From the NCBI RefSeq assembly GCF_900188235.1, contig NZ_FZNT01000001.1, forward strand, positions 186,001-250,000: a stretch of DNA of 64,000 nt. Direction: 5' to 3'. The stretch comes from Lutibacter agarilyticus. GTDB lineage: Bacteria > Bacteroidota > Bacteroidia > Flavobacteriales > Flavobacteriaceae. Of the stretch, positions 1-9,214 are shown one piece after another. The notes under the pieces are model-generated. The model saw only the letters and a program-made list of their open reading frames with translations, searched no databases and was not told where the DNA came from. Numbering within the stretch: position 1 is the stretch's first letter; the number at the start of each line of letters is the position of its first letter. Position numbers and translations under genes: made by a program.

Positions 1-42
1 ATAGTAATTTACTTGAATGTAGTACTAATGTAATTGGCTAAA

Positions 43-74
43 TTTGAGTAGGAGTATTGAAACTGTTAAATTTG
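43..74 (+). promoter_or_regulatory. Bacteroidetes-type promoter of the GH28/GH117 operon
   Basis: TTTG at 43-46 is followed after 20 bases by TAAATTTG at 67-74. This matches the Bacteroidetes -33 TTTG and -7 TAnnTTTG elements with normal spacing. It would start transcription near 80, leaving a leader of about 55 bases before the first gene of the plus-strand operon. No experimental support. Confidence 0.6.
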
Positions 75-136
75 ACTATCTCTTTAATAGAAAGGGTTTA
101 TGGTTATTTTTCACACATTTTTAACACTTATTTTTT

Positions 137-1492
137 ATGAAATCTTACTATTTTGTACTTATTATTTTTTTAATATTATCCTGTAAATCAAATAAGCAAA
201 ATATAAATATTAGTGACTTTGGTGCAAAAGGAGATAGCTTAACTATCAATACAAAATTTATTCAAAAAGCCATAGATGAATGTTTTGAAAATGGAGGAGG
301 TACAGTGGTGGTTTCTGATGGAGTTTATATCACTGGAACTATTTTGTTAAAAGACAATGTTACGTTGCAGGTTAATGAAAATGCAACCCTATTTGGAAGT
401 GCTAATTTTGCCGATTATATAAATATTGATCCGTTTATTGATGCCACAGGTCAGGCAAGAGGAAACTGTTTAATTGGAGCTAAAGATGCAACAAATATTG
501 CCATTACAGGTAAAGGTACTATTGACGGTAATGGAGAGAATTTTATAGCTACCAACTATAAAATCCAAAAAGAGAAAAACCCTAATCTGCCAAGTTTTGA
601 TCGTCCGTTTTTAATTCGCATTGTAAATTCTTCAAAATTAAAAATGCAAGATATTAACATTAGGCAAGCAGCAGCTTGGGCAGTGCATTTGTTTCAATCA
701 CATGATATTACAATAGACAATGTTGATATTTATAACCACGCAAACAAAAATAACGATGGTATTGATATAGATTCTAGTTATGATATTACCATTACCAATA
801 CAAAAGTAAATTCTGAAGATGATGCTATTTGTATCAAAGCTACCAGTCCGTTGCCAACATACAATGTAAAAGTGAGTAATTGCGATATAAAAAGCGATTG
901 GGGTGCTATTAAATTTGGTACTGAATCTATGGGAGATTTTTACAATATTGATATTAGAGATTGTAAAATTCACGACAATAAAGGTGGAGGAATCAAATTA
1001 TTGAGTATGGACGGCACAAATATTTACAATATTGTAATTGATAATATTATAATGGATAACGTTGATATGCCAATTTTTGTTCGCTTAGGTGAGCGTTTAA
1101 GAACGTATAGAGATGTAGAAAAACGACCAGTAGGTTCTATCAATAATGTGGTAATTAGCAATATTAAAGCAACAACTATGGGGTTAGAAAACTCTAGAGT
1201 TTCGCCACCAGCGGGGATCTTAATTACAGGTACACCTAACCATAAAATTGGAAGTCTACAATTAAAAAATATAGACATTCAATTACCTGGAGGTGGTTTG
1301 TTTACAGATGTTGTTGAAGTGCCTGAAGATGAAACTCGTTATCCTGAGTTTAGTTTCTTTGGTGTTTTACCAGCTTACGGAATGTATGCTAGGCATATTG
1401 AAACGTTAGAAACAACCAACGTTAATTTTAAAGTTTTAGGAAAAGATGAGCGTGAAGAAATTATTTTAGAGGATGTTTTTAATCGTAATTAA
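137..1492 (+). CDS. GH28-like beta-helix glycoside hydrolase, lipoprotein
   Basis: Predicted exo- or endo-acting glycoside hydrolase of the GH28 (polygalacturonase-like) fold. A lipoprotein signal ends at a lipobox with Cys16 (ILSC). The mature part starts with the FGAKGD motif common in pectin-lyase-fold proteins and continues as right-handed beta-helix coils rich in Asn/Ile. GH28 acidic motifs are visible: NNDGID around residues 205-210 and EDDA around 227-230. The usual GHG histidine motif is replaced by GTES at 261-264, a variant I associate with a large uncharacterised Bacteroidetes GH28 branch, so galacturonan need not be the substrate. No acidic residues follow the lipid Cys, which favours a periplasmic position. 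First gene of an operon with GH117, sulfatase and GH16, so a role on algal galactan is inferred. Confidence 0.85.
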   Translation: MKSYYFVLIIFLILSCKSNKQNINISDFGAKGDSLTINTKFIQKAIDECFENGGGTVVVSDGVYITGTILLKDNVTLQVNENATLFGSANFADYINIDPFIDATGQARGNCLIGAKDATNIAITGKGTIDGNGENFIATNYKIQKEKNPNLPSFDRPFLIRIVNSSKLKMQDINIRQAAAWAVHLFQSHDITIDNVDIYNHANKNNDGIDIDSSYDITITNTKVNSEDDAICIKATSPLPTYNVKVSNCDIKSDWGAIKFGTESMGDFYNIDIRDCKIHDNKGGGIKLLSMDGTNIYNIVIDNIIMDNVDMPIFVRLGERLRTYRDVEKRPVGSINNVVISNIKATTMGLENSRVSPPAGILITGTPNHKIGSLQLKNIDIQLPGGGLFTDVVEVPEDETRYPEFSFFGVLPAYGMYARHIETLETTNVNFKVLGKDEREEIILEDVFNRN

Positions 1493-1532
1493 TTATTAAA
1501 AAAAGTAACAAAATTATCTAATATACAAAATC

Positions 1533-2810
1533 ATGAAAATCAAATTATTGAATCTATTAATACTTGTTGTAAGTTCAACTTTATTTATGATCTCTTGTGA
1601 ACCAAAGCAAGATGAAGTCGCTGAACAAAAAAGTTTTCCATTTCAATTACCAAAGGAAAAACCAAATATGCCTTTGAGTAGGGCTATGGAACGTAATTAT
1701 GATAATTATTTAGCACCAAGACCTGAAGATAACGAGTTATATACACAGTTTAAATATACAGAGTTAAAAGGTTTTGATTATAATAATCACGATGGTACTA
1801 TTTCAAGAAGAGATCCTTCAAAAGTAATTTTTGAAAACGGAAAATATTATGTGTGGTACACCCATAGGGAAACACCAACACCACCACAGGGAGCAAAAAA
1901 ATGTAATGATACTATTCCGTCATCAGACTGGGATTTATGTGATATTTATTATGCAACTAGCATAGATGGTTTTACTTGGGAAGAGGAAGGTGTTGCAGTA
2001 CCAAGACCTCCAAAACCAAATGTAGGATGGAGATCTGTTGCTACAACCGATATTTTAAAATGGAAAGGGAAATATTATTTGTATTATCAAGGTTTTATGG
2101 AAGCAAGTGGATTGCGTGGAGATGATTGCCCAGTGGCAGTTTCATATGCCGATTCTCCTGACGGCCCTTGGACTGCAGCAAACCAAATTGTAATTCCAAA
2201 TGGTCCTAAAGGAGCTTGGGATCAATATTCAATTCACGATCCATATCCGTTGGTATATAATGATAAAATTTACTTGTATTATAAGTCAGATTTCGATGGG
2301 AAACCAAATTTAGTCAGAATGCAAGGGGTGGCTACAGCAGATAATCCGTTGGGTCCTTTTACTAAAAGTCCTTTAAATCCAGTGTTAAATTCTGGACATG
2401 AGACTACATTATTTCCTTTTAAAACAGGAATTGCAGCATTAACAATCAGAGACGGTAATGAGCATTATACCATTCAATATGCTGAAGACGGAGTGAATTT
2501 TGAAATAGCAGCTATTGTGAGTGATTTAATGCCAAATGCAGGAGGGCCTTTTATACCAGATGCATTTACAAATACAAAAGATGGAAGAGGAATTACTTGG
2601 GGAATTTCACATTTTACCAACGTTACGACTTGGAGTGAAAATCACGCAATTTTAACACGTTTTGACTGTGATTTAAGTCAGGATGTAAACGATCCACAAA
2701 TGAAAAAAAGTCATATTTATTATAGGCCAGAGGATTATTACAGACAAGGCTTAAGTAAACAACAAAGAGAAAGAATAGCAGCCGAAAATCAAAAACTTCA
2801 AAACAATTAA
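1533..2810 (+). CDS. GH117 alpha-1,3-(3,6-anhydro)-L-galactosidase-like lipoprotein
   Basis: Likely removes 3,6-anhydro-galactose from the non-reducing end of agar-type oligosaccharides. Lipobox Cys22 (MISC). Residues 49-54 (SRAMER) fit the N-terminal SxAxxR motif that mediates domain-swapped dimers in GH117. The five-bladed propeller core contains DPS (Asp94) in the position of the catalytic base, TTDILKWKGKYY near 172-182, HDPYPL near 235-240 and GHETT near 288-292, whose His fits the unusual catalytic acid of the family. Length of 425 residues is usual. It begins 40 bases after the GH28-like gene and ends 6 bases before a sulfatase gene, so the three are co-transcribed. GH117 clades differ in specificity, so the exact anhydro-sugar is not settled. 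Confidence 0.88.
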   Translation: MKIKLLNLLILVVSSTLFMISCEPKQDEVAEQKSFPFQLPKEKPNMPLSRAMERNYDNYLAPRPEDNELYTQFKYTELKGFDYNNHDGTISRRDPSKVIFENGKYYVWYTHRETPTPPQGAKKCNDTIPSSDWDLCDIYYATSIDGFTWEEEGVAVPRPPKPNVGWRSVATTDILKWKGKYYLYYQGFMEASGLRGDDCPVAVSYADSPDGPWTAANQIVIPNGPKGAWDQYSIHDPYPLVYNDKIYLYYKSDFDGKPNLVRMQGVATADNPLGPFTKSPLNPVLNSGHETTLFPFKTGIAALTIRDGNEHYTIQYAEDGVNFEIAAIVSDLMPNAGGPFIPDAFTNTKDGRGITWGISHFTNVTTWSENHAILTRFDCDLSQDVNDPQMKKSHIYYRPEDYYRQGLSKQQRERIAAENQKLQNN

Positions 2811-2816
2811 TAACAA

Positions 2817-4373
2817 ATGAATAACATAATTATTAAATTAAAACAATTGGTAGTTATTGTTTTTATGCTCTCTTTTATTGGTGTTTTTTCACAAAATAAA
2901 AAGACGATAAAACCAAATGTATTGGTTATTTATACGGATGATCACAGGGCATCTGGAATTCATAAGTTGGGAGGAATGGATGTTGAAACTCCAAATTTAG
3001 ATAATTTGGTAACCGAGGGTATAGCATTCAAAAAAACATATTTAATGGGAGCTTTTACCGGTGCAACTTGTATTGCGAGTAGAGCAATGCTACATTCAGG
3101 TAGACAGTTATTTACTTTAGAAGGTCAGGGGAGAAGCATTCCTGCTAAACATACCACAATGGGCGAAACCTTTAAAAATGCAGGATATAATACCTTTATG
3201 GTGGGTAAATGGCATAACGACAACGCTTCTTTAATTCGTTCTTTTGATGATGGTGAAAAAGTGATGGGACGAGGTGTTTATTTGGTAGATCATTTTAGAA
3301 TGCCATTTCACGATTGGGATAAAGACGGTAAATTTAAGAAAGAGGATGCTTATTTATTGGTATATGATGAAAATGGAAATACGGTAAAAAGAGCCATTAC
3401 AAAAGAAGATAAAAGAGGACCAATAGGCACAGAAGAAAATGGACCTCATACTTCAGAAGTATTTGCAAAACACGCTTCAGACTATATAAAAAATTACAAA
3501 AAGAAGGATCCATTTTTTATGTATGTAGCTTTTCATGCGCCTCACGATCCTCGTCAGGCTCCAAAAGCGTATAAAGATATGTATCCGCCAAATGAAATTG
3601 AATTGCCGCCATCTTATTTGCCTCAACACCCTTTTGATAATGGACATATGGTGTTGCGTGATGAAAAATTAGCTGTTTGGCCAAGAACTGAAGCAATTGC
3701 TAAGCAGCAATTATCAGATTATTATGCAATTATTACACATTTAGATGCGCAAATAGGAAAAGTTATTAAAGCATTAAAAGAAAGTGGTGCTTATGAAAAC
3801 ACCATTATTGTATTAGCGGGTGACAGTGGTTTAGCTGTTGGAAATCACGGTTTAATGGGCAAACAAAATATATACGATGAAGACGGAATTCATGTTCCCT
3901 TTATTATTTCAGGAGGTTTGGTTCAAGATAAAGGAATAGAGATCAACGCTTTTAGTTATATTCATGACATTTTTCCAACTATTTGTGAATTGGCAGCTAT
4001 TGAAATTCCAGCCTCAGTAAACGGTAAAAGTTTAGTACCTGTAATTAATAATGAAGTAGCCGAAGTTAGAAATTCAACATATCATGCGTATCGTCAATTT
4101 CAGCGTGCGTATAGAAAAGGTGCATATAAATTAATTGAATATGTACGAGCTAAAGGTTTCAATAAAAAAACAGGTGAATTTGAAGCGGGTTCAAGGGTGA
4201 CCCAACTTTTTAATATTGAAAAAGATCCTTGGGAAACTACAGATTTATCATTTTTTCCAGAATATTTCGAAATTTTAGCTGAAATGCGTAGAGAAATGAT
4301 GGCTAAAGCCATTAAACTTGGCGATAAAAAAGAAAGTATTAATGAGCAATTTGATTTTTGGGATTACTATTAA
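2817..4373 (+). CDS. S1-family FGly-dependent sulfatase (exported)
   Basis: Type I sulfatase expected to remove an O-sulfate ester from a galactan oligosaccharide. An N-terminal signal peptide (about 26 residues, ending VFSQ) directs export. The formylglycine motif is CIASR at 85-89 (Cys85 to be converted by a maturase not encoded in this window). The calcium-site aspartates DD at 41-42 and the downstream AGDSG segment are present, as is the HAPHDP stretch seen in iduronate-2-sulfatase-like members. It lies 6 bases after GH117 and 42 bases before GH16, so it most likely acts on the same oligosaccharides. The S1 subfamily and the sulfate position cannot be decided by eye. Confidence 0.9.
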   Translation: MNNIIIKLKQLVVIVFMLSFIGVFSQNKKTIKPNVLVIYTDDHRASGIHKLGGMDVETPNLDNLVTEGIAFKKTYLMGAFTGATCIASRAMLHSGRQLFTLEGQGRSIPAKHTTMGETFKNAGYNTFMVGKWHNDNASLIRSFDDGEKVMGRGVYLVDHFRMPFHDWDKDGKFKKEDAYLLVYDENGNTVKRAITKEDKRGPIGTEENGPHTSEVFAKHASDYIKNYKKKDPFFMYVAFHAPHDPRQAPKAYKDMYPPNEIELPPSYLPQHPFDNGHMVLRDEKLAVWPRTEAIAKQQLSDYYAIITHLDAQIGKVIKALKESGAYENTIIVLAGDSGLAVGNHGLMGKQNIYDEDGIHVPFIISGGLVQDKGIEINAFSYIHDIFPTICELAAIEIPASVNGKSLVPVINNEVAEVRNSTYHAYRQFQRAYRKGAYKLIEYVRAKGFNKKTGEFEAGSRVTQLFNIEKDPWETTDLSFFPEYFEILAEMRREMMAKAIKLGDKKESINEQFDFWDYY

Positions 4374-4415
4374 AATGAAACAAAAGGATTTAAAAATAAC
4401 ATAAATATAAATAAA

Positions 4416-5306
4416 ATGAAGTCAATAATTAAAATATCAAAACAAGTTGTAACGTTAGTATTGCTTTTAATAGCAACTACTATGCTTGCACAAAAAGCAC
4501 CACAATTTAAAGATGGAGAAGACCCTAAGTCAACTGGTAAAAAATGGAAGCTGGTTAAAAATATGTCTGATGAATTTAATGGAAAAAAAATAAATAATAA
4601 AAAATGGCAAACATCAGGGCAAGGATGGATTGGCCGTGCACCAGGATTGTTTTTAGCCGAAAATGTGAAAGTAGCAGATGGTAGTTTACAAGTAACAACC
4701 ACAGCATTGCCTAAAACGGTTATTAAACATAATAAAGAATTTACTTATGGAGGTGGTTATGTTGGGTCAAGAAACGCAATGACTTATGGTTATTACGAGT
4801 GTGAAATGAAAGCCAATAAAACTTTTATGTCCTCAACCTTTTGGTTAATTAATGGAGGTAAAGGATTAGAAGGGTGTGATAAAAGAACTACAGAATTAGA
4901 TATTCAAGAATGTGTTGGAGAAATAACAAATCCTGCTAAATGGATGAAAGATTTTGACCAAGCAATGAATTCTAATACACATAGTAGAAATATTCCAGAA
5001 GGTTGTGATTATATTAAGGGAACATCAAAAGGAAGAGCAGATATAGCAGGAAAAGTATACGATGATTTTCATATTTATGGTGTTTGGTGGAAATCTAAAG
5101 ATGAAATTTTATTCTTTTTAGATGGTAAATTTCAATCGAAAGTAAAACCACCATCAGATTTTAATATTGAAATGTATTTAAGAATGGTTGTTGAAACCTA
5201 CGATTGGAATAAAGCTCCTGCTGATGGAGGAATGAATGGTTCTAAAGAAGATAGAACAACTTATTACAACTGGGTTAGATCTTGGGAATTGGTTGATAGT
5301 AAATAG
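4416..5306 (+). CDS. GH16 endo-beta-galactanase (agarase/porphyranase-like)
   Basis: Predicted endo-acting beta-galactanase that cuts the polymer backbone. Signal peptide of about 25 residues (ends TTMLAQ), then a single GH16 jelly-roll domain to the C terminus with no binding module. The catalytic signature is ELDIQE at 160-165: Glu160 nucleophile, Asp162 and Glu165 acid/base. The C-terminal ETYDWN..PADGG stretch is shared with the second GH16 of this window (17317-18162) and resembles agarase/porphyranase subfamilies rather than laminarinases. Fourth gene of the GH28-GH117-S1 operon. Beta-agarase versus beta-porphyranase cannot be separated without subfamily alignment. Confidence 0.88.
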   Translation: MKSIIKISKQVVTLVLLLIATTMLAQKAPQFKDGEDPKSTGKKWKLVKNMSDEFNGKKINNKKWQTSGQGWIGRAPGLFLAENVKVADGSLQVTTTALPKTVIKHNKEFTYGGGYVGSRNAMTYGYYECEMKANKTFMSSTFWLINGGKGLEGCDKRTTELDIQECVGEITNPAKWMKDFDQAMNSNTHSRNIPEGCDYIKGTSKGRADIAGKVYDDFHIYGVWWKSKDEILFFLDGKFQSKVKPPSDFNIEMYLRMVVETYDWNKAPADGGMNGSKEDRTTYYNWVRSWELVDSK

Positions 5307-5421
5307 AGTATTACTAAATGTAAAGTAAATATAGTATTGATAATGTTAGTTTTAATGAAGTTGGGAATTACTATTAATTAATAATATACAACTAAAAATA
5401 AATGTACTTAACTAATTATTT

Positions 5422-6288
5422 ATGATTAAAAAATTTTACGCTTTTTTAGCAATTATACTAATTTCTGGAAGTTTATTTTCTCAAGCTTGGAATTATAATA
5501 ATAACCGAATAGCTGTTAGTTTTGACGGGAATAGTGCTGCCGATAATGCCTATAAATGGCCAACAGGAGATCCAGATGATTGGGGAGCTTTAGTAGCTTC
5601 TTGCGCCATAATAGCTAAATTAGAATTACAGGATAAACTAGTACATTGTTCTTACAATAATTTTATTGATGCTCCTGCCGGACCTGACAATGAAAATCAA
5701 TTAAAAATGAGTGCTGATGGATGTATTGAAAGATGGAATTTTCAAAAAAACGTGTTTTTTGATGTTACTACACAATTAAAAGAGGCTAAATCAAATTTAG
5801 CAACAGAGATGGGAAAATCAACGGCTGAAAATCCATTGTATTTTTTACATGCCGGATTATCGGAATTTTTATATCAGGTAATAGAAGAGGTAATTGCTCA
5901 AGGAAACATTGAAGCACTTAACCATGTTTATCTTTTATCTCATAGTAAATTCAATGAAAACGAAATAAGAAGAGATTATCACCATACTTGGGATGATGTG
6001 CAAAAATTATGTGGCAATCGTATTAAGTACAAAAAAATACAAGATCAGAATGATAAAAACAATCCTGAAAATTTATGGCATTCAATGGATGACTTTTCAG
6101 TTTGGTATTGGATGAGAGACCATAAAGATCCTAACATAAGATGGATGTATGAAAGAATGCAGGCTCATAGTGTGGGGCATGCTGATATTTCAGATTGTGG
6201 TTTATTTTATTATTTACTTGTAGGTGACGATAATGGAAACCCACAAAAATTTAAAAATTTTATTGGAGAAGGGATATATAATAATTAA
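5422..6288 (+). CDS. Secreted nucleoside-hydrolase-like protein of unknown function
   Basis: Secreted protein (signal peptide ending about residue 21, SLFSQ) that I cannot assign to a defined family. After the signal, IAVSFDGN and then GDPDDWGA (Asp50, Asp52, Asp53) recall the calcium-binding Asp cluster of nucleoside hydrolase or DUF1593-type proteins. A second conserved-looking strand reads YLLSHS, followed by a region rich in His, Trp and Asp, and the C terminus has GDDNG. It is last in the operon, 115 bases after GH16, which suggests a role in processing the same glycan. The fold assignment is inference from motif resemblance only; a metal-dependent hydrolase of a sugar derivative is possible. 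Confidence 0.6.
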   Translation: MIKKFYAFLAIILISGSLFSQAWNYNNNRIAVSFDGNSAADNAYKWPTGDPDDWGALVASCAIIAKLELQDKLVHCSYNNFIDAPAGPDNENQLKMSADGCIERWNFQKNVFFDVTTQLKEAKSNLATEMGKSTAENPLYFLHAGLSEFLYQVIEEVIAQGNIEALNHVYLLSHSKFNENEIRRDYHHTWDDVQKLCGNRIKYKKIQDQNDKNNPENLWHSMDDFSVWYWMRDHKDPNIRWMYERMQAHSVGHADISDCGLFYYLLVGDDNGNPQKFKNFIGEGIYNN

Positions 6289-6291
6289 AAT

Positions 6292-6396
6292 AAAAAGCTG
6301 CATACCCACAGCATCTCATAAAATTTATACTTGTTTTTATCTAAAACAAACAAGCAACGTTTGTTGCGTTAGAACCTTCAATGCAGCTTTTCTAAT
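6292..6396 (+). terminator. Long hairpin after the first operon
   Basis: AAAAGCTGCAT at 6293-6303 and ATGCAGCTTTT at 6381-6391 form a perfect 11-bp stem, followed by T-rich sequence. The loop of 77 bases holds a nested hairpin with GCAAC and GTTGC arms. It sits 5 bases after the stop of the last gene. It may terminate the operon or be a structured 3' end. The rest of 6289-6572 has no gene. Confidence 0.45.
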
Positions 6397-6538
6397 TACA
6401 CACTTGACAAAACATTACCTTTGTCTTTTTAAACACTTTTCAATATAAATAACTTCAAAAAGAACAGTAATACTTTATTAATAACCATTTGTTATTCAAA
6501 AATAGTTAAATGTTATGTTCCCTTTATATGTATCGTAT

Positions 6539-6546
6539 TATTTTTG
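6539..6546 (+). promoter_or_regulatory. Possible -7 promoter element before the beta-helix gene
   Basis: TATTTTTG fits the TAnnTTTG -7 element and lies 27 bases before the ATG at 6573. No clear TTTG at normal spacing is seen upstream, so this is weak. A second fit, TACCTTTG, lies at 6416-6423. Confidence 0.3.
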
Positions 6547-6572
6547 ACTCATAAAAATAAACATTTAAAACG

Positions 6573-9161
6573 ATGCTAAAAACTACTCGATTTTTTATAC
6601 ACCTTTCTTTTATATTAATAAGTTCTGTGATTTTTGCTGAAAACATTTATGTTGCTACCAATGGGAATGATACAACAGGTAACGGTACTATTGATAACCC
6701 ATATAGAACATTTAATAAAGCAATTTCATTAATGTCGGCTGGCGATGTTTGTATCATAAGAGGAGGTATTTATGAAGAAGAATTATCAGTTAATAAAAGT
6801 GGAACTGCAGGTAATTTTTTAACATTTAAAGCCGCTGATGGCGAAAATGTTGAAATTAGAGCCACATCTAAAATAAATGGCTGGCAAGTTCATAGTGGTA
6901 ATATTTATAAAGCAACCGTAAATATGTCTATGGAAAGCAGATTTCGTGCTGTATATCACAACGGTAAATTTATGGATTTAGCGCGATGGCCAAATAACAC
7001 AGATAATAGCCGCTGGACTATAGATTGCACACCTGTAACAGGTGGTGATGGTGCTCATTTTACAGCAGATAACATTCCTAATATAGATTGGACTGGTGGT
7101 TTGGTATATTACCTTGGCGCACATTCTGGAACTAGTTGGACCAGAACTATTACCAGTAGTTCTAACACAAGAATAGACTATACAGGGGTTGATATTACTA
7201 AATGGCCATTTACCCCACATAACCCAACACAATGGAGAGAAAACCCAGGGAATAATAGAGGGCAATTGTACTTGTTTAATAAATTAGAAGCGTTAGATTA
7301 TGCAAATGAATGGTTTTATGATAGCGCTACAAATACGCTTTATCTTCAAACTGCTGATGGAGATATGCCTGCTGATGGAGCTGTGGAATATGCAACATCA
7401 AAATTTATTTCAGAATTAAAAGGTGATTATATTAAACTAGAAGGTTTAAACTTTTTTGGAGGAAGTGTTAAAATCGACAATAATGCTGATAATAACCAAA
7501 TTATTAATTGTAAAATAACTCACGGTAGTGAGGGATATGACTCTTTAACTAATACATCAGCTCAAGTTGGTGAGGCATCTCTTGAAATTCTTGGAGACAA
7601 CACTTTAATTAAAGGTTGTACTATAAATCACAGTTCAGTAAGCGGTATACTAATAGCTGGTTGGGCTGCTTCAAATTGTACTGTTGAAGAAAACTATATT
7701 AGTAATATTGATTATTTAGGAATTCATGCATCACCAATTAGAACTAGCGCTAACAATATGAAGGTGTTAAAAAACACCATTGTTAATGCTGGTAGAGATG
7801 GTATGTACGTGTCAGGCTCTAATTGTGAGATTGCTTACAATGATGTTTCTGGATCTCAAAAAATTAATAGTGATTCGGGAGTGTTTTATACTGTTGGAAA
7901 TGCCAATTTAAAGAATAATGAACTTCATCATAACTGGTTTCATGATGCTACTGCACCAGCTTATTCTCATAAACCGGGAGAACCTGGTAAAGCTGCAGGA
8001 ATCTATTTAGATAATAACAGTAAGGGCTATACAGTACATCACAATGTTATTTGGAATGTGTCTTGGAGTGGTTATCAAGTAAATTGGAATAATACCAATT
8101 TAGACTTTTTTCATAATACTATTTGGAATGCTGAGCGCGCTATGGATTCTTGGGTTAATGGTTATACACAAGAAAACAATAAAATATATAATAATTTTGC
8201 AAATACTGGTGAATGGTTTAGTGAAACCTCAACTGATTTTGATATAAAAGACAATTTAATCACAAGTACTTCACCTTTTGAAGATGACAATAATCAAAAT
8301 TTTATGCCAAAAGCCGGAAGTGAAGTGTTTGATACTGGAAGAGTTATTGCGGGTTTTACAAAACCTTTTAAAGGAAATGCACCAGATATTGGGGCTTATG
8401 AAAGATTTGGGACCAAATGGACAGCAGGTGTTAATGCTATTGAAGATACAGGAGAAGGAGATAATTTAACTATCTATGACACTCAATTTACGATACTAGC
8501 AGCTACAGAAACTTGCCCTAATCAAAACAATGGTAAAATTAATATTGAAGCTGATTTAGAACAAAATTATAAGGTGAGTTTCAATGGTGTGGATACAAAT
8601 TTCACTAAGGAAATTGATATAGAAGATATAGAACCAGGTGTTTATGAGTTGTGTATTTCATTAATTGGTAATACAGAAAGCCAGTGTTTTAATGTTGATA
8701 TTAAGGCAGCATCTCAAATTTCTGGAAAATCTTCTTTAGGGAAGAATAAACTTTCTGTAGATATCCAAAAGGGAACTGCTCCTTTTTCTGTATTTATAAA
8801 CAATAATAAGGTATATGAAACATCTGCTTTGTCATTTGAAGTTGATGTAATTCAAGGAGATGAGGTTAAAATACAATCTAGCAAAGATTGTGAAGGAGAA
8901 ATGAATGAAATTATTGATTTTTATGGCAACATAGTTGCATACCCAAATGCCACTACTGGAGATTTTCAATTGTTATTACCTATAAATGAAGGAACTATTT
9001 TTATTGAAATATATGATGTTTATTCACGAATAATATCTTCCAGATTATATGAAATTGAATCTGGAAGAATAAACCTAAGTTTAAATAACAAACCTTCAGG
9101 TGTATATTTTGTTAGAGTTATGGGTAAAAAACCAGTAAGTATAAAGGTGGTGAAGCAATAA
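6573..9161 (+). CDS. Large parallel beta-helix protein with T9SS sorting domain
   Basis: Secreted 862-residue protein. Signal peptide of about 22 residues (ends VIFAEN), then the NIYVATNGND start typical of DUF1565/right-handed beta-helix CAZymes, with many Asn-rich coils to about residue 600. Segments such as MDLARWPN, GRDGMYVSG, HHNWFHDA and HHNVIWN are also found in the protein at 23093-25819, so the two are paralogs. Residues from about 650 carry small beta-sandwich repeats, and the last 80 or so form a type A T9SS sorting domain (AYPNATTGDF, GVYFVRV), so the protein is secreted or attached at the cell surface. Folds like this include GH120, GH141 and polysaccharide lyases, but I cannot choose a family. 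Probably its own transcript. Confidence 0.75.
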   Translation: MLKTTRFFIHLSFILISSVIFAENIYVATNGNDTTGNGTIDNPYRTFNKAISLMSAGDVCIIRGGIYEEELSVNKSGTAGNFLTFKAADGENVEIRATSKINGWQVHSGNIYKATVNMSMESRFRAVYHNGKFMDLARWPNNTDNSRWTIDCTPVTGGDGAHFTADNIPNIDWTGGLVYYLGAHSGTSWTRTITSSSNTRIDYTGVDITKWPFTPHNPTQWRENPGNNRGQLYLFNKLEALDYANEWFYDSATNTLYLQTADGDMPADGAVEYATSKFISELKGDYIKLEGLNFFGGSVKIDNNADNNQIINCKITHGSEGYDSLTNTSAQVGEASLEILGDNTLIKGCTINHSSVSGILIAGWAASNCTVEENYISNIDYLGIHASPIRTSANNMKVLKNTIVNAGRDGMYVSGSNCEIAYNDVSGSQKINSDSGVFYTVGNANLKNNELHHNWFHDATAPAYSHKPGEPGKAAGIYLDNNSKGYTVHHNVIWNVSWSGYQVNWNNTNLDFFHNTIWNAERAMDSWVNGYTQENNKIYNNFANTGEWFSETSTDFDIKDNLITSTSPFEDDNNQNFMPKAGSEVFDTGRVIAGFTKPFKGNAPDIGAYERFGTKWTAGVNAIEDTGEGDNLTIYDTQFTILAATETCPNQNNGKINIEADLEQNYKVSFNGVDTNFTKEIDIEDIEPGVYELCISLIGNTESQCFNVDIKAASQISGKSSLGKNKLSVDIQKGTAPFSVFINNNKVYETSALSFEVDVIQGDEVKIQSSKDCEGEMNEIIDFYGNIVAYPNATTGDFQLLLPINEGTIFIEIYDVYSRIISSRLYEIESGRINLSLNNKPSGVYFVRVMGKKPVSIKVVKQ

Positions 9162-9214
9162 ATTAAGAAAAAGTTGACACTATCCCGAAAAGTTTACAAT
9201 TTCTTTTATTATTC

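Noticed and set aside
6224-6448. 74-codon plus-strand frame overlapping the end of the nucleoside-hydrolase-like gene
   Set aside because: Overlaps a better gene and the structured 3' hairpin; no signal or homology.
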